DNA of 64,000 nucleotides from assembly GCF_021347895.1 (NCBI RefSeq), contig NC_067132.1:15048023-15112022 (forward strand), written 5' to 3'. The notes below the pieces were generated by a model. That model did not search any database. It was not told the DNA's origin and saw only the letters and a list, made by a program, of their open reading frames with translations. Position 1 is the first letter of the stretch. Each line of letters starts with the position of its first letter. Position numbers and translations under genes: made by a program. Of the stretch, positions 17,851 through 31,838 are shown one piece after another. The DNA comes from Acanthochromis polyacanthus. Lineage: Eukaryota > Chordata > Actinopteri > Pomacentridae.

Positions 17851-18184
17851 TTCACCAAGGAAAGCAGTGGAGTTATGTGACGATCGGCGTACGTTTGTCT
17901 GTGTGTGCGCAACATTACTCAAAAATGGAATAATGGATTTAGATAAAATTTTCAGGGAAAGTCAGAAATTACAAAAGGACCACCTCATTAGATTTTGGCA
18001 GCGATGCGGCTTATAGTCTGGATCCACATTTGTTCAAATTTCTGTATTATTGCAAGATAGCAGCTTGGTGTCACTGTAGTTATGACAACAAGTGAGCAAT
18101 ACATCAGCTGCCTGCTGACAGTCACATGATTGCGATCCTACTCCAAATTGACCGCTGCGGACTTATCGGGTCTTATCTATCGGA
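17851..18184 (+). repeat. Interspersed repeat, copy 1
   Basis: Begins TTCACCAAGGAAAGCAGTGG and includes GTTATGTGACGATCGGCGTA, GCAACATTACTCAAAAATGG and ATCAGCTGCCTGCTGACAGT. The reverse complement of 32018-32340 aligns along its length, with CACCAAGGAACATGTCACAA, GCAACATTACTCAAAATCGA and ATCAGCTGCCTGCTGACGAT at the corresponding places. The CACCAAGGA...TTATG...TGTTTGTCTG wording is familiar from teleost genomes. I cannot assign a class, and no coding capacity is evident. Confidence 0.8.
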
Positions 18185-20429
18185 AACTAAACAACGACTG
18201 AGCAGCTTTGGTGGTGTACTGTGCTCTTTGAGTGCTTTTCTTGTTTTAAGTTATATCTGAGTTGCCAAATCACACTTTTAAAAACATTTGATTCCATTTT
18301 TATTGTCAGACTTGTATTTATATGTAAAGGGTACAGGATGCAAAGTAGAAATTTGAACAGCCAATCAGAGCGTTCGACACGAGAAGAGCTGATTGATAGT
18401 TTTCTAGTTTTTTAAGAAAAGATAATGAAAGAGCAGATTTGTTAGGAAAGATTGTTCCCCGTGGTTTCAAGTTGATGTTTCAAGATGTTGTGCATCTGGA
18501 AAATGTGGAATGACATTTTCATACATGACAGCTGGGTATATCATGGCAATTTTAGTCATTTTTTTAAACCAAGAGTCAGCAACAGTAATGGGGTAATGGT
18601 AACCACGTGTGTGATATGCAGTGATTCAGTGTTGGGATTTAGAATTAGTCTTTGGTACTTCTGCTAATGTACAATACATTTTCTGACATATGTAACCCTT
18701 CTGCTCTGCTTTACGTACGACTATGTTTTTAGTTGGTTAAATTACCAACCGCAATTAATCAGTTCAGTAATAATCATTTACACCGTACATGTATCTGTAA
18801 TTATAGTTGGAGAATGCTAAGGCAAGTTAAGGTATATGTTTGAATATTTGACCATCAAAGCAAGAGATTAAGATTGAATTACCGTGCTCTGCAGTACCCT
18901 TGAGGACACCTGACAAGTATGTTTGTTTAAAATAGGTTTTATTCAATAGTAATAATTAAAAATTTTAACCTATATTTTACACAAAGGCACATTTTTGAGC
19001 TAATAAAGATGTTCCTTTTTGAGTGGTTGTGACACTTGTAACTCTGTCTGAGGAAGCTGCAGCTGTTGAGGTTGTAATGGTGAACAGTAAATCATGTAAG
19101 GTTTACACATTTAAAGAAAATACCACAATCCTTTTGTCAGTCAGACGTCTTTAGTATCTCTATTATGTTAATTTAGGGGCTGGTAAAGATTAGGTTCCAC
19201 AAATCAAAAGTAACTCTGGAAAATGCTTTGGCAAGTGATAGTACGTTGTCAAAATTCACATGCTATGCATGTAAGGACATAGTGTACACACTGGACTACA
19301 TGACCATGTACTAACAGAAGTGCCCTCAATGAGACACAGCTTAAGTGCTCTCAAAGTGATAACCTGTCTGACTGTGGCACGACTCAGACACTGCCTATCA
19401 CCATGGCAGCACATGATGATGTGACCGTGTTCTAAAGTCTCTTTGCATGGGTTGCATGTGTTTGTGTGCATTTGTCTGTCTTACTCAGTGCATTTCTCTA
19501 CGAACAAAGAGAATAAAAAGACATTTATAAAGCAGAAATGATCTCTTAATTTCCTGGTACACCGTATAAGCCAACTTCATGCATTAACTCTCATCTAAGT
19601 AAAATCACTTGTTTTTGTGTAAAAGAAAGCAAAAATTACATATCATCTTAATTATAGTTAAAGGACGAAAAAAAGATTAAAACCTTCCATTTAATATTTC
19701 CTTCAGTGGTAGAATTCAGACACATTCTGAACTAGTCACACAATTTCGAAGCTGGGTTTCCACAATTCTGTGACCACATACTGAGCTGACCTCACTAGTT
19801 GTAACTCAACAAGGAAATGTAGATAATGTCTCCTCTAATAAATAATGTTCTGTTACCTCTGCTTTGTACAGCTGAGGTCAGGTCTAAGTTGGTTGTCATA
19901 AAAACCTCCTAATGCTTACTGAAAATGTGTAAAACATTGCACATAGTTTGGCTGGGGTTCTTCTGTCAGTGGCATGGCATTTTCACACAGCATCATTTTT
20001 AGCAGTAGTATTTGGTTTATTTGGCTTATTAGAATGTATCAAAAAGTTACAGGTGATGACTACCAAAAATGATTAACAAAAAACATTCAGTGGATCAATT
20101 ATACTTACTGTTTTTGGAAGTCACAGTAAAATGATGCCAATACAAAACTACATTATAAACCATCAGGTATGTCATTCAACAGATTTTCTGAGTTCATAGT
20201 GTTTTTTTTTAGCCCAGTCCATTTAATATTTTGTCTCACACACATAAGCGTGCTGTCATGCAATGTGCACACCTCTCAACGCCCCGAATACACACCAATT
20301 TTCCTATCTCTAGCCTCAAGGAACTCATGAGAAAGTTCAAGGGTTGCATGATTATTATTATTTTTTTCAACCCAAAGCGGGAGGCAGAGAAGGCAAAACA
20401 TGAAGTCAGGTTAGGCTTCTAATTTTGTT
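18185..20429. other. Gene-free AT-rich sequence
   Basis: No repeats, RNA genes or exons are recognised. Confidence 0.5.
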
Positions 20430-20645
20430 CTGTCCCGCTCATTAGAAAATATAATTAACCAGGATAGTTTTAAAACACTGCAGGGTACGTCCTTGCAATG
20501 GTCAGATCAGAGTCCACTGGAGCCAGAGTGGATGCTGTTAATTTTATTTTCATTTATTAGCACATATCTCCTGAAGGTATTTAGACTAACGAGGTTTCAG
20601 GGGGCCTTGGCTGAGCTATATGTGCCCTGTCATTATTGATTTCAC
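20430..20645. promoter_or_regulatory. Candidate conserved non-coding block
   Basis: Unique complex sequence with ATATAATTAACC, TGTTAATTTTATTTTCATTT and GTCATTATTGATTTC motifs separated by GC-richer segments. It stands out from the plain AT-rich flanks. Low-confidence inference. Confidence 0.18.
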
Positions 20646-22436
20646 CGAACACTGGCTGTGATGTGGACAATATACACTGCACTGTTTTGTTGCTTATGAG
20701 AAATTAGTACACTGTGGCCTTGTTCTGTGCAGGGAGAATGTCCTGTAATGACAGAAATGATGATATTGACTCATTAGAGGAGGTTATGCAGGACAAGGAA
20801 GGTGACGGTGATGTTTGTCCAGATGAAGGAATGAAATATGGTTATCATAGAAGTGAAATATTTTGGTTGATATTGTTTGATTATAAGAGCAAATGTAACT
20901 GCTAATGAGTGACAGTTGTGTATGTTTTTGTGAATACAAACTTGAAGCTGACTTTGGAATTCTAAATAAAAGTTGTTGAATTAAGTCATGATCTATTTTG
21001 GAGGAAGATAACCATTTACCAGTGTATTTGAAAGTTTGGATTCAATAAAGGTAGTATTAACAGTTGTTTTCTTTGACATGTTGTATTTTGATTTGTCCAA
21101 GTTTCTTTTCTCCATCAGATAATACAGCCGTGTTATTGAGAATATCTGTCCAGGCTTATAAATCTGCAATATCACGAAGCACATGGTCATTCTTAAGGGG
21201 AGTCCACTGCAGTGTAGGACATGGTCATATTTTCTCCACTGACCACCAGACCAGAATGGAAAGCAGCTTACTTCTGTACTGAGTCAAGGGCAAGTCTCAG
21301 TTTAACTCCTGGAAAACCTCTCTCTCTCTACTCACCAAAGTGCCAATGGTAACACACTGCATAACTTGCCTTCTCGTCCTTCCATGCATAGGTTTAAGTA
21401 ACAAGCTAGCGCCTTGTTTTTAGTTGTTGTTAAATGGCATCCTTGGATGTAGGTATAGAAAATTACTGTCAAAATATTCGTGACTAAGCTGGCATGCAAA
21501 TAAGAAAGTCAAACACTTTAAAACATGTAGCTTTACACATAAATTATGGAAAAGATGAATGTGATGCTTAATATTTCCAAATATATATAGCCTATGAGCT
21601 TCTGTCAATTTTCGCCTGAAATTTCTACTGAAGATGTACAGAAAGTAAATTGAATGCTGTTCTTGAACTGTTTGGAGTACAGGCATGGTTAGGGTCTCCT
21701 TTGAAAGCTGACAACCTGAATTTTCACCCAGTGCAGTCAGAATTACTCTAGGTGCTACTAGCACAGAGTATTTTATGTTGGAACACACTGAATTAGGATG
21801 ACTTTTATTCTCGCCTAAATTTTTTCCCTAATAAAACACCTGAAAATAAGTGTGGCAGCACTGTGACAGCTTGAAAACACAAAAAGGCAACAGCCTGGGG
21901 TCTTACATAGTTCAGGTCAAAATTTCAGAGCAATACTACAAGAAATGAGTGTTTCACACATGTATTTGTACTGCTATGGCCAGGCGCTGTCAATTTTGGA
22001 CACCTTCTGTAATCCTCTGCACACCCTGGGCAAAAATGGTATATGCTCGTTTTATAGCCCGTTTTCACATTATTTTCACTCCAAAAACTCATAAAGAACT
22101 CAAAAAAGGCTCTTCAGAGCAGCTCCAGTGTTTATCAGAAGCAGAGACTGGGGAGACAAAAAGGCTCCAGCTTCGGCTGCAGCTAAGGTGTGAAATGTCA
22201 CACAACCCCGCTGGCAGAGGCTCAATTTATATCCTGGTATTCAGCAGGCTCATTGGCTATCAGCCCTGTCTACTGTCTACTGTCTACGTCAGTCAAACGT
22301 TTCCTCCGCCGTGATTTGCTTAGAATTTACTGACGAAATGAGGTAGGTCCAAATCGGTCAGTCTCGGCTACGGTTGGCTGTTTAGGCCTGGGAGGCAGGC
22401 CAGAGTCACTTGATTGGTTGAAACGCGGTGTAAACA
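20646..22436. other. Gene-free sequence, possible older repeat at the right
   Basis: The last 400 bases are GC-richer and include a triple CTACTGT unit (22268-22287). They may be another degraded interspersed element next to the MITE, but I could not define ends. Confidence 0.4.
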
Positions 22437-22957
22437 TAAAGGATAGGCTTCAGTCGCCATTTTGAGTCCAAGACCGCATGGATCTCTGTACACTGAATAA
22501 AAATATGGGCATAAATACAGTGACTATGAAACGCACAGCACCGCCATGCGGCGCGTGTGCGCGCTTGGAGCCGAGCTATTTGTGGATTATTTACCTTTTT
22601 CAAGACATGTTTTGGACAAAATATTATACTTGCTAGTATTGTCTGGATGCCGAAGCTTGGATTCTGACCGGTTTTTGTGGATTATTTTCATCTTTGACCA
22701 GTAAAAGAGCGTCCAAAGAGCGTCCAAAGGTGAGTTGTGCCCTTTAAATTTTTGTTGTTTGTTGGACAAATGTGTTTCTATTACCCGCTGTGGTAATCAC
22801 ATCTGAAAGTGGTTTATACCGGCGGATTCATGAGACTCTAAGCTTTACATGGGTGTATAGTGTTTCTGTAATCGCGTTTGCAGCTTCGGACATTCTTTAA
22901 ATTCTTATGCAAATCTCAAGTGTCCCGCGGGCAGGACACTGAAGTGCAACGGGTAGC
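22437..22957 (-). mobile_element. TTAA-type MITE, degenerate copy
   Basis: Read on the minus strand, this matches the 49.3-kb element along its length. Shared segments are the TIR-proximal ACTTCAGTGT, ATTTGCATA(A/G)GAATTT, GCTGCAAACGCGATTA, CATGAATCCGCCGGTATAAA, ATTACCACAGCGGGT, AAAACATGTC and AATCCACAAAT. The ends have drifted to GGATAGGCTTCAGTCG on the left and TACCCGTTGCACTTCAGT on the right, and the TTAA flanks are lost. It contains an 11-bp tandem doublet (AGAGCGTCCAA) near 22707-22728. There is no coding capacity. Confidence 0.78.
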
Positions 22958-23994
22958 TTTTTTTGTTTGTTAATTTGTTTATTATTCAAAGATTGCAGCA
23001 TTGCTGTAAGTTTGTCTGTGTTAGCCACACACTTAATTTTTTTAACTATATTCCCTTGACCGTTTAGTAAGATTAGTCATTGGAAGAATAATGCAGCAGT
23101 AGCCTGTAAAATTAGTAAAGGAGAAACTGAACAAAAAGTGGATAGAAGCTGAAAGAATTATGGCAATCAGCATGCAAAATGTAACGCATGCAGTGCAGAC
23201 AGATGTAAGACAATATTAAGCAGATGGTTAGCACAGGGAGTTAAACACATAACAACAAAAAACCATGTTACATTACAGTTGATATATGTGAGACCGAAAG
23301 GGACAGTGATAATCAAATGCAAATGAGAGCTGACAAGATAAGCAATGACTAGGTGTCCTAGCAGGTCTGGTTGCTTTGCAAGCACGCTTTAAATTCAGTT
23401 TTAACAAGGAATCTAGTCTCATGTTATTTCTATAAATTTAACCTGTACATAACACAAGGTCCGATGCAGCTGATGTACTTTATAACGTCACAATAGTGTT
23501 TACTGTTCCAAACAAACATGCCAGCCTTTCTGTGGATGATGTGAGTCTTCCCATATGTACTTGGCCTTGAAAACACAAACAGCAGCACACAATACCAAGC
23601 ACACACATGACCCCTGAGCTTTGTACATTCCCTTCAAAGCCAACGCCATTGGAGAGGAAACCATGAAACACGCACATATACACTTAAACAGACATATACA
23701 CAAGACAATAACTATTCAATCAAAGGGTTAGAGGGCTTGTATATGTTCATGCAAAGCTTGCATTGCCTGTCTTGTCATTGAACAGTTTCATAAATGGAAA
23801 TGTTTTATTATATATGGAAGGTAAAGAACAGATTTTGAACTCTCGTATATTTCCAGTGTCCATTTAATGGAAAATGTTGGCACTTTACCTTGAATATGGC
23901 TTTTAAGACCCTTGATTTATCTGTTTTGTTGCCAGAGTGTGTGCATGAATGGGTGTGATCTTGTTTTACCATGGTGTGTCTTTATGAACAGGGT

Positions 23995-25230
23995 CGTGAA
24001 AAAGCTTTTGCCCCATTCTTAAATTCTTATTTTTTTGGCAAATTTTCCCCTCCTCAATTTTTAAGATCAGACAAATGTAAATATCAGATAAAAATAACCC
24101 AAATAAACACAAAAGGCAGTTTTTAAATAATGAATTTATTTATTAAGGAATAAAAACTACTTAAAGCTACCTGACCCTGTGTGGAAGAAGTAATTCCCCC
24201 CTAACCCTAATAAGTCTTTGGACCACCCTCAGCAGCAACAACTGAAATCAGGTGTTTTCTAAAACTGACGATGAGTCTTTCACATCTGCTGTGGAGACCT
24301 TTTGGCTCACTCTTTTTTGCAGAATTGTTTTAATTCAGCAACACTGAAGAGTTTTGGAGCCTGACCAGCAGTTTTAAGGTCATACCACAGCATATCAAGC
24401 GTGTTCAAGTCTGGACATTGACTAAGCCACTCCAAAACCTTCATTTTATTTATTTATTTTTTAAAGCCATTCAGAAGTCAAGTTGCTAGTGTGCTTTGTG
24501 TGCTGCAGAACCCAAGTGCACTTCAGCTTGAGGTCAGGAACTGATGGTCGAACATTCTCCTTCAGGATTTTCTGTCAGTGAGCAGAATTCATGGTTCCAT
24601 CAACCACAGCAAGTTGTCCACATCATGAAGCAGCAAAGCATCACACTACCACCGCCATGTTTGACTGTCGGTATGATGTCCTTTTTCTGAAATGCTGTGT
24701 TACTTTTACACTAGATCTAATTAGCTTTCCAAAAAGTTGAACTTTTGTCTCGTCTTCCTTGTTGTTGAGTCTTGAGCACTGACCTTGACTAAGGCAAGAG
24801 AAGCCTGCAGTTCTTTAGATGTTGTCCTGGCTTCCTTTGTGACCTCCTGGATGAGTTGTTGCTGTGCTCTTGGGGTCATTTTGGTGAGCAGGCAACTACA
24901 GGAAGGTTCACCACTGTTCCATGTTTTTTCTCCACTTGTGGATATTGGCTTTCACCATGGTTCACTGGAGTCCTAAAGCTTTAGAAATGGCTTTGTAACC
25001 CTTTCCAGATTAATGAATGTTTCTTTGTTCTCATCTGTACTTGAATTTTTTTGAATCACGGCATTTTGTTGCCAGATAGGTTTGGATAGCTTTTTTCCCT
25101 TAAAACATTAATTCATCATTTAAAAATTGCATTTTGTCTTTAGTTTGGTTGTCTTTGTCCAACATTCAAACTTGTTTGATGGCCTTAAACATTTAAGTGG
25201 GAGAAAAAAGAAAGAATTAAAGAAATGCTA
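23995..25230 (-). mobile_element. Tc1-like transposon with long inverted arms, internally deleted
   Basis: The sequence reads on the minus strand as a Tc1-type element. Its left arm (AAATAATGAATTTATTTATT at 24126) and the reverse complement of its right arm (AAATGATGAATTAATGTTTT, from 25103-25122) are diverged copies, so the inverted repeats extend well over 100 bases. Phrases of the transposase gene in reverse orientation include AACCCAAGTGCACTTCAGCTT (in part) near 24509 and GGTTCACCACTGTTCCATG near 24906. The stretch around 24745-24775 joins parts that are separated in the family, so a central block of coding sequence is missing. The element is non-autonomous. Confidence 0.85.
24806..24885 (-). 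pseudogene. Tc1 transposase N-terminal HTH fragment
   Basis: The minus strand reads KMTPRAQQQLIQEVTKEARTT SKELQ (broken here for length) with no stop. This is the first helix-turn-helix of a Tc1/mariner transposase, the part that binds the inverted repeats. The frame does not continue into an intact DDE domain because of stops and the central deletion, so no active enzyme is made. Confidence 0.8.
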
Positions 25231-25575
25231 TTTCTGTAAGTGTATGTCTTATAATAACCATTCACTTAACAAAGATGATGGCACGAATGCCCTAATGTAA
25301 TATGTCCTTCACTGAATTACAGATTGTTGTCTAAAAAGGCAGATATGTTGATTAGAAACCCCGTCACCTCCTACACCTTTCCAAATTCAGGTAAGGGGCG
25401 TTGGCCATTTTCTGTAACTTTTCAAAACCGACGATCCGACAATTCACCACCACTTCATTCTGTGGTTGGCCAGCTGTGCAGAAGCAAGACAAGATCCAGA
25501 CATTGTGCTTGCTTTGAGCATATGCTTTTTCAATCTTACTCGAGTGTTCGTTGCGCTGTCATGTGTACAAACCAG
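25231..25575. other. Gene-free spacer between two mobile elements
   Basis: A GC-richer segment (25385-25500) contains AGGGGCGTTGGCCATTTTC. A repeat origin is possible but not shown. Confidence 0.4.
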
Positions 25576-26062
25576 AGACTGTATATAAAAGACGACTGTA
25601 GCCTCTCAGTCTGAAAAGTGAGGCCTGTACGGAATTGCATCAAACCTGCATTTTTTTCAATGGACAGAAGGGAGCAACTCCTTTTTGTTGTGAAAAGAAG
25701 TCTTGTTGTATAGACGTTCGTGAGAACATAACTCTACTTCTGGCTTGTTTCCACAGTCGATATCTTCCTAATGAGTTTATTGTCTCAATTAGTGGTTTCA
25801 AGTCTCCTTCATTTAGTCAAGTATGATCCCATATAGAGTAACAGATGATAAAGCTGTATGCTTTAAAGTGATGCTACTTTGGGATTAACAGGTCATGAAC
25901 ATATGGGTGTGCTTAGTGTTCTTGATTCACCTCTCGTTTGTCATGTTCGAGCTCCAAAAACCAAGATGGCAGTAGCATAATTCCAAAGTCAAAGATCTAA
26001 TGGTTATCCACAAACTAATAGATGACATCACAATGGCTACGTTTGCCTTTTATACACAGTCT
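25576..26062 (+). mobile_element. Inverted-repeat MITE of a common teleost type
   Basis: The left end AGACTGTATATAAAAG and right end CTTTTATACACAGTCT (26047-26062) are inverted repeats with one mismatch. Internal phrases such as CTCTCAGTCTGAAAAGTGAG, TGCATCAAACCTGCATTTTT and GATGACATCACAATGGCTAC match the wording of a repeat I recognise as very abundant in percomorph fish. No transposase is encoded. I could not fix the target duplication, so the superfamily is left open. Confidence 0.82.
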
Positions 26063-26665
26063 AGGGTACAGCTTAGTACAAAACTATGAATATTTTTTGG
26101 AGGGATCGTCTAATTATTATGCTCCCCTTCTCTCCTCTATGATGCCTGGCTTCTTATGCTGCCTTCCACTGTGGCTGCTCTGACTAGAAACTTCTGATTT
26201 CCGTGGTCATACGGCATGTCTTTTAGAACCACTTCTGAGAGATCATAACCTGGCCTTTAAGCACTAGTTGCACGTAGTTGTTTTACTAGATGTCATTCGG
26301 CACTGATTATTTACACTATCCGTACCATGTGTGTTGTCGGTTGGAGTACTCTGGTGTAGTGGAAAATAGAAGGAATGAACAAGACTCTTTTTCACAATGC
26401 AAAAAAAATTGAGTATTTGCAGTAAATGTTCACTTTTTTTTAGTTGGAATCTCTGTGATAAACTCACACATGTTTTTTTATCCCTTGGCTGAACAACCAC
26501 TGTACTAATTTCCCTCTTTCAAGAGTGTGATGTGTGTCATATGTGGTGTATTTCTACTCACAGCTAGAGATAACTGAATTGGTCTGCACTTTTATGGTCT
26601 CTCTTGGGGTGGAGGGTGGAACTGAGCTGTGTGATCACCATGATGTGATTAGTTCAACATGGGTG

Positions 26666-26666
<1 letters not shown>
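26063..26666. other. Gene-free sequence
   Basis: Unique AT-rich DNA. Nothing recognised. Confidence 0.5.
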
Positions 26667-26711
<45 letters not shown>

Positions 26712-26716
26712 TGTGT
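26667..26716. repeat. (TG)n microsatellite
   Basis: About 25 TG units with a single phase slip near 26710. Confidence 0.95.
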
Positions 26717-28209
26717 AGCTGCACAAAAGGCGCCATCATAAATATAAAAGATACCACTATTCTGAGATGCCCTCTTTAGCCATGCTGTACTACTTACTGA
26801 CACTGTTCATATCAATGTTAGACAAACTTATTGTTTTGATTGTAAATGGTCAACATTAACATTTGGAGATTTACATTTTTTTTTTTCACCAACAAATTAG
26901 TTTCAAGTGTTTCAGCAGAGGTGTAGAGGAAAAAAAAATGCTGCTGAAGTTGTTTTTTTGACGGATTGCTGAGAAGAAACGGTATAAGCAACAGGCACTC
27001 ACTCTTGTCTAAGCGAACCTTGCATTCTGCACCTCTTAACAACACCTCTGACCATGTAGTTCCTGTTATGTGCAAATAATGGTGGTTTAGGCGGGCCAGA
27101 ATCAAGAGAATACAGGCGGGAGGTAAACAGGTGAAGAACAGGAGGAAAAGCCTCACTGACACTAGTATCTTTGATAACAGTCATGCTTAATAGTCACCCA
27201 CTGGTACAAAAGAATAATCCCTAGCAGGCTCCGCATTTGTTGCATTAGAATGGTTGTTTGTCTGCATTTTGGAGTTTATCTTTGTGTTTTTTCACCCTCG
27301 GCCCTGAAAGGTCATAGTACCTCATCCTGCTGACATTTAGAGCATTGATAATATTCCCTCACATATCAATTTCACCTATTTTCTCATCATTCTCGTTTCC
27401 CCCTAGCAGAAAATGGAATCATTTGTGCTTTCAGCAATTTGTTATTGATTGGGAGAGCTCTGGAAATAGAGGGTTGCCATTATGGCAATGCTGCAGCTAC
27501 AGTTAAATTGAGTTTTAAGCAGGCCTGCAAATGTATCATTTCACAGCCATAACACAAAAGCTTTTAAATCCATGAACCTCAGGATGGATCAAATGCCTAA
27601 AAATACCAGTATTCTCGTCATATTGAGAGCTATTAGAATTTCTGCCATTGAGAGGTTTTCCGTAATTCTGTAGAACGTGACAGTATGTGGCTGCATTTAA
27701 GAGAAACCGCAGTTAAGATTGATTCTCTGACTAGCGTCAGGGCTGTTTGAAATGTGCTATTGTGGGCAAAAAAACTGTGATTCAATGACTATTGCTGCTT
27801 TCCAGATACCTTATTCTTGGTCTATTTGGTCACTGTAGCTGGTTTAGAGGAACATTAAATCATGTTGGATATATATATGTAATTCTTATTTGCCTTTGGA
27901 AATGTTGAGAGAATCGATAAGTGTCTAAACACATGTGCACGCATGCAAGGTCACATGACCTCATACATACACTCACATGCATACAATAATGGATATTACA
28001 TACAGTATACCTTCAGTATGGATGCTGGTCACAGAGAAGTGGTGGACTGCTTTCTCCAGCACTCGACATCTGCCCCCCAGCCCTTCTCGCCCAGCACTCA
28101 GGGGACACTGCATCAGGCCTGGGCAGGAGAGACAGTAGGAGTGCCTCAGGCTGGGTCTTCACCACATCATCCCAGCTCTGGTGTGGTTGGGATACCAAAG
28201 AAACCACGA
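26717..28209. other. Gene-free sequence
   Basis: Contains T-rich (26876-26886) and A-rich (26930-26937) runs. Open frames at 26818-27184 and 27943-28239 have no domain support. Confidence 0.5.
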
Positions 28210-28410
28210 GCATGCTGCACCTTTCCTCGCCACTCATAAATAATGCTTCCTTTTAATAATGAATTAGTAATTACCCCAGATGTTTTATTTTTGTTGACCG
28301 AGGAGCAGAGGGGCTCGTAAATTACTAGTACCCCTTCCCTCCCAGGGCATAGTCCTACTCCTAAATCCCCAAAGGAGAGTTGCCGGCTTTTTATGGCCTG
28401 TGAAGCAACC
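28210..28410. promoter_or_regulatory. Candidate conserved non-coding block
   Basis: Dense AT-rich core sites (CATAAATAATGC, CCTTTTAATAATGAATTAGT, AATTACCCC) are followed by complex GC-balanced unique sequence, ending just before the C31 tract. Inferred from texture only. Confidence 0.22.
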
Positions 28411-28414
28411 GCCT

Positions 28415-28415
<1 letters not shown>

Positions 28416-28486
<71 letters not shown>
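28416..28486. repeat. C31 homopolymer joined to (AC)20
   Basis: A run of 31 C (28416-28446) passes directly into 20 AC units (28447-28486). C-runs of this length are rare and error-prone, so the exact length should be treated with care. The complementary G31 could form G-quadruplexes. Confidence 0.95.
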
Positions 28487-29491
<1,005 letters not shown>

Positions 29492-29703
29492 TGCTTTGGG
29501 CATTTCAATTGACGGCATTGTGGTATGAATGCATGCAAAGGTGCGGGTGTGTAGTTGTGTCATTTTGGGGTGAGGAGCAGAACTGTGCGTTCTGACCATG
29601 GCTGTGTCTTTCTCCGGCTTTACCAGGCTTGTCTTACTTTCCTCTAAAGGTTAGCACTGTGTATGTTTAGTTGTTGACCAGGAAGGAGAAAGAACACGTG
29701 TAA

Positions 29704-30524
<821 letters not shown>

Positions 30525-31634
30525 TATACACCAGTAAGCCACTGACATGAAGTGAATAACATTGATTATCTCGTTACAGTGGCACCTGTCGAGGGGTGGG
30601 ATGTATTTGGCAGCAAGTGAATGGTCAGTTCTTGAAGTTGATGTGTTGAAAACAGGAAAAATGGGCAGCGTAAGGATCTCAAAAACTGTGACATGAACCA
30701 AATAGGGACTGCTGGATGGCTGGGTCAGAACATCTCCAAAATAGCAGGTCTTATGGGATGTTCCTAGTATACAGTGATGAGTATCGACCAAAAGACAATC
30801 TAAGGAAGGACGACCCATGAACTGGCAATAGGGTCAGGGGCGCCCAGGGTTCACTGATGTATGTGATGAGCAAAGACTGGGCCATGTGTAGATGTCCTGT
30901 AGCACAGATCGCTGAAAACCTCGATGCTGGCTGTGATAGAAAGGGGGCACAACCCACGGTGCATGTCAGCTTGCATGTGAGACCATGCTGACCCCTGTCC
31001 ACTGCCAAAAGTGCATGTGATTGACAGAATTACACCCTGGAACAATGGAGGAATGGGTCCTGATTTGATAAATCATGTTTTCGTTTACGTTGTGTGGACG
31101 GCTGCATTTGTGTCCGAGTTGTCTTCTAGGAATGGGAGAAGGTAAGCAGGCGGAGACAGTGTGATGCTCAGGGCAATGTTCTGCTGGAAAACCTTGGGTC
31201 CTGGCATTCTGTGCGGATGCCACTTTGACCAATACCACCTACCTAAATACTTTTCCAAACCACATACACCGCTTCATGGCAGTGATATTCCCTGATGGCA
31301 GTAGCCTCTTTCAGCAGGATAATGCACTCTGTTTAGGAATGGTTTGTGGAACTTGCCAAAGACATCAAGGTTTTCGCTTGGCCTCTCAATTCCCAGATCT
31401 CAGTCAGATCGAGCATCTGTGGGATGTGTTGGAAAAAATAATTCACATCCATGGATGCCTTTCACAGAAACAACAGAAGTTATCTGCTGCTAGCGTTTTG
31501 GTGCCTGATGCCACAGCACACCCTCAGAGATCTTGTGGAGGCCATGCCTTGATGGGTCAGATGTTTTGGCAGCCCAAAGGGGGTTTACACATTCTAAGGC
31601 AGGAGGTTTTAATGTTGTGGCTGACTGGTGTATA
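30525..31634 (+). mobile_element. Tc1-like transposon, near full length, inactive
   Basis: The extreme ends are exact inverted repeats: TATACACCAGT at 30525-30535 and ACTGGTGTATA at 31624-31634, including the TA expected from Tc1/mariner target duplication. Inside, the plus strand follows the order of a Tc1 element: GTGAATAACATTGATTATCT near the left end, then a transposase region ending in FQQDNA and EHLWDVLE motifs, then TTTTAATGTTGTGGCTGACT at the right end. The body carries many stops and small indels. About 1.11 kb, slightly short for the family, with part of the left terminal repeat missing. Confidence 0.88.
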
Positions 31635-31665
31635 CGTTAGACTGCATGTAGGTGTAGCTTTATAG
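31225..31665 (+). pseudogene. Tc1-like transposase C-terminal fragment
   Basis: An open frame covers the end of the DDE/D catalytic domain. FPDGSSLFQQDNA contains the second catalytic aspartate in its usual QQDNA setting. FPDLSQIEHLWDVLE corresponds to the SPDLNPIEHLWDVLE block with its acidic catalytic residue. Between them the H of NAPCH is lost and the region is shortened. The upstream half of the domain is out of frame with stops, so the fragment cannot be functional. The first methionine is incidental. Confidence 0.82.
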
Positions 31666-31798
31666 TAAGTAAACCTTGGATCAGGGGTGTATATGTCATT
31701 TCAACGAATGATATTTGTAACAAGAAAAGCACTCACAGAGCGCAGTACTGCTCTAAGGTTGTTCATTCCTCCATATGGCATTGTCAGAAATTCAGCAT

Positions 31799-31802
<4 letters not shown>

Positions 31803-31836
<34 letters not shown>
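31803..31836. repeat. (AT)17 microsatellite
   Basis: Perfect AT run of 34 bases, just right of the Tc1-like element. Confidence 0.97.

Positions 31837-31838
<2 letters not shown>

Noticed and set aside
20646..22436. Possible additional repeat left of the 22.4-kb MITE
   Set aside because: GC-richer and suggestive near 22250-22430, but no inverted ends, target duplication or recognised phrase could be found.
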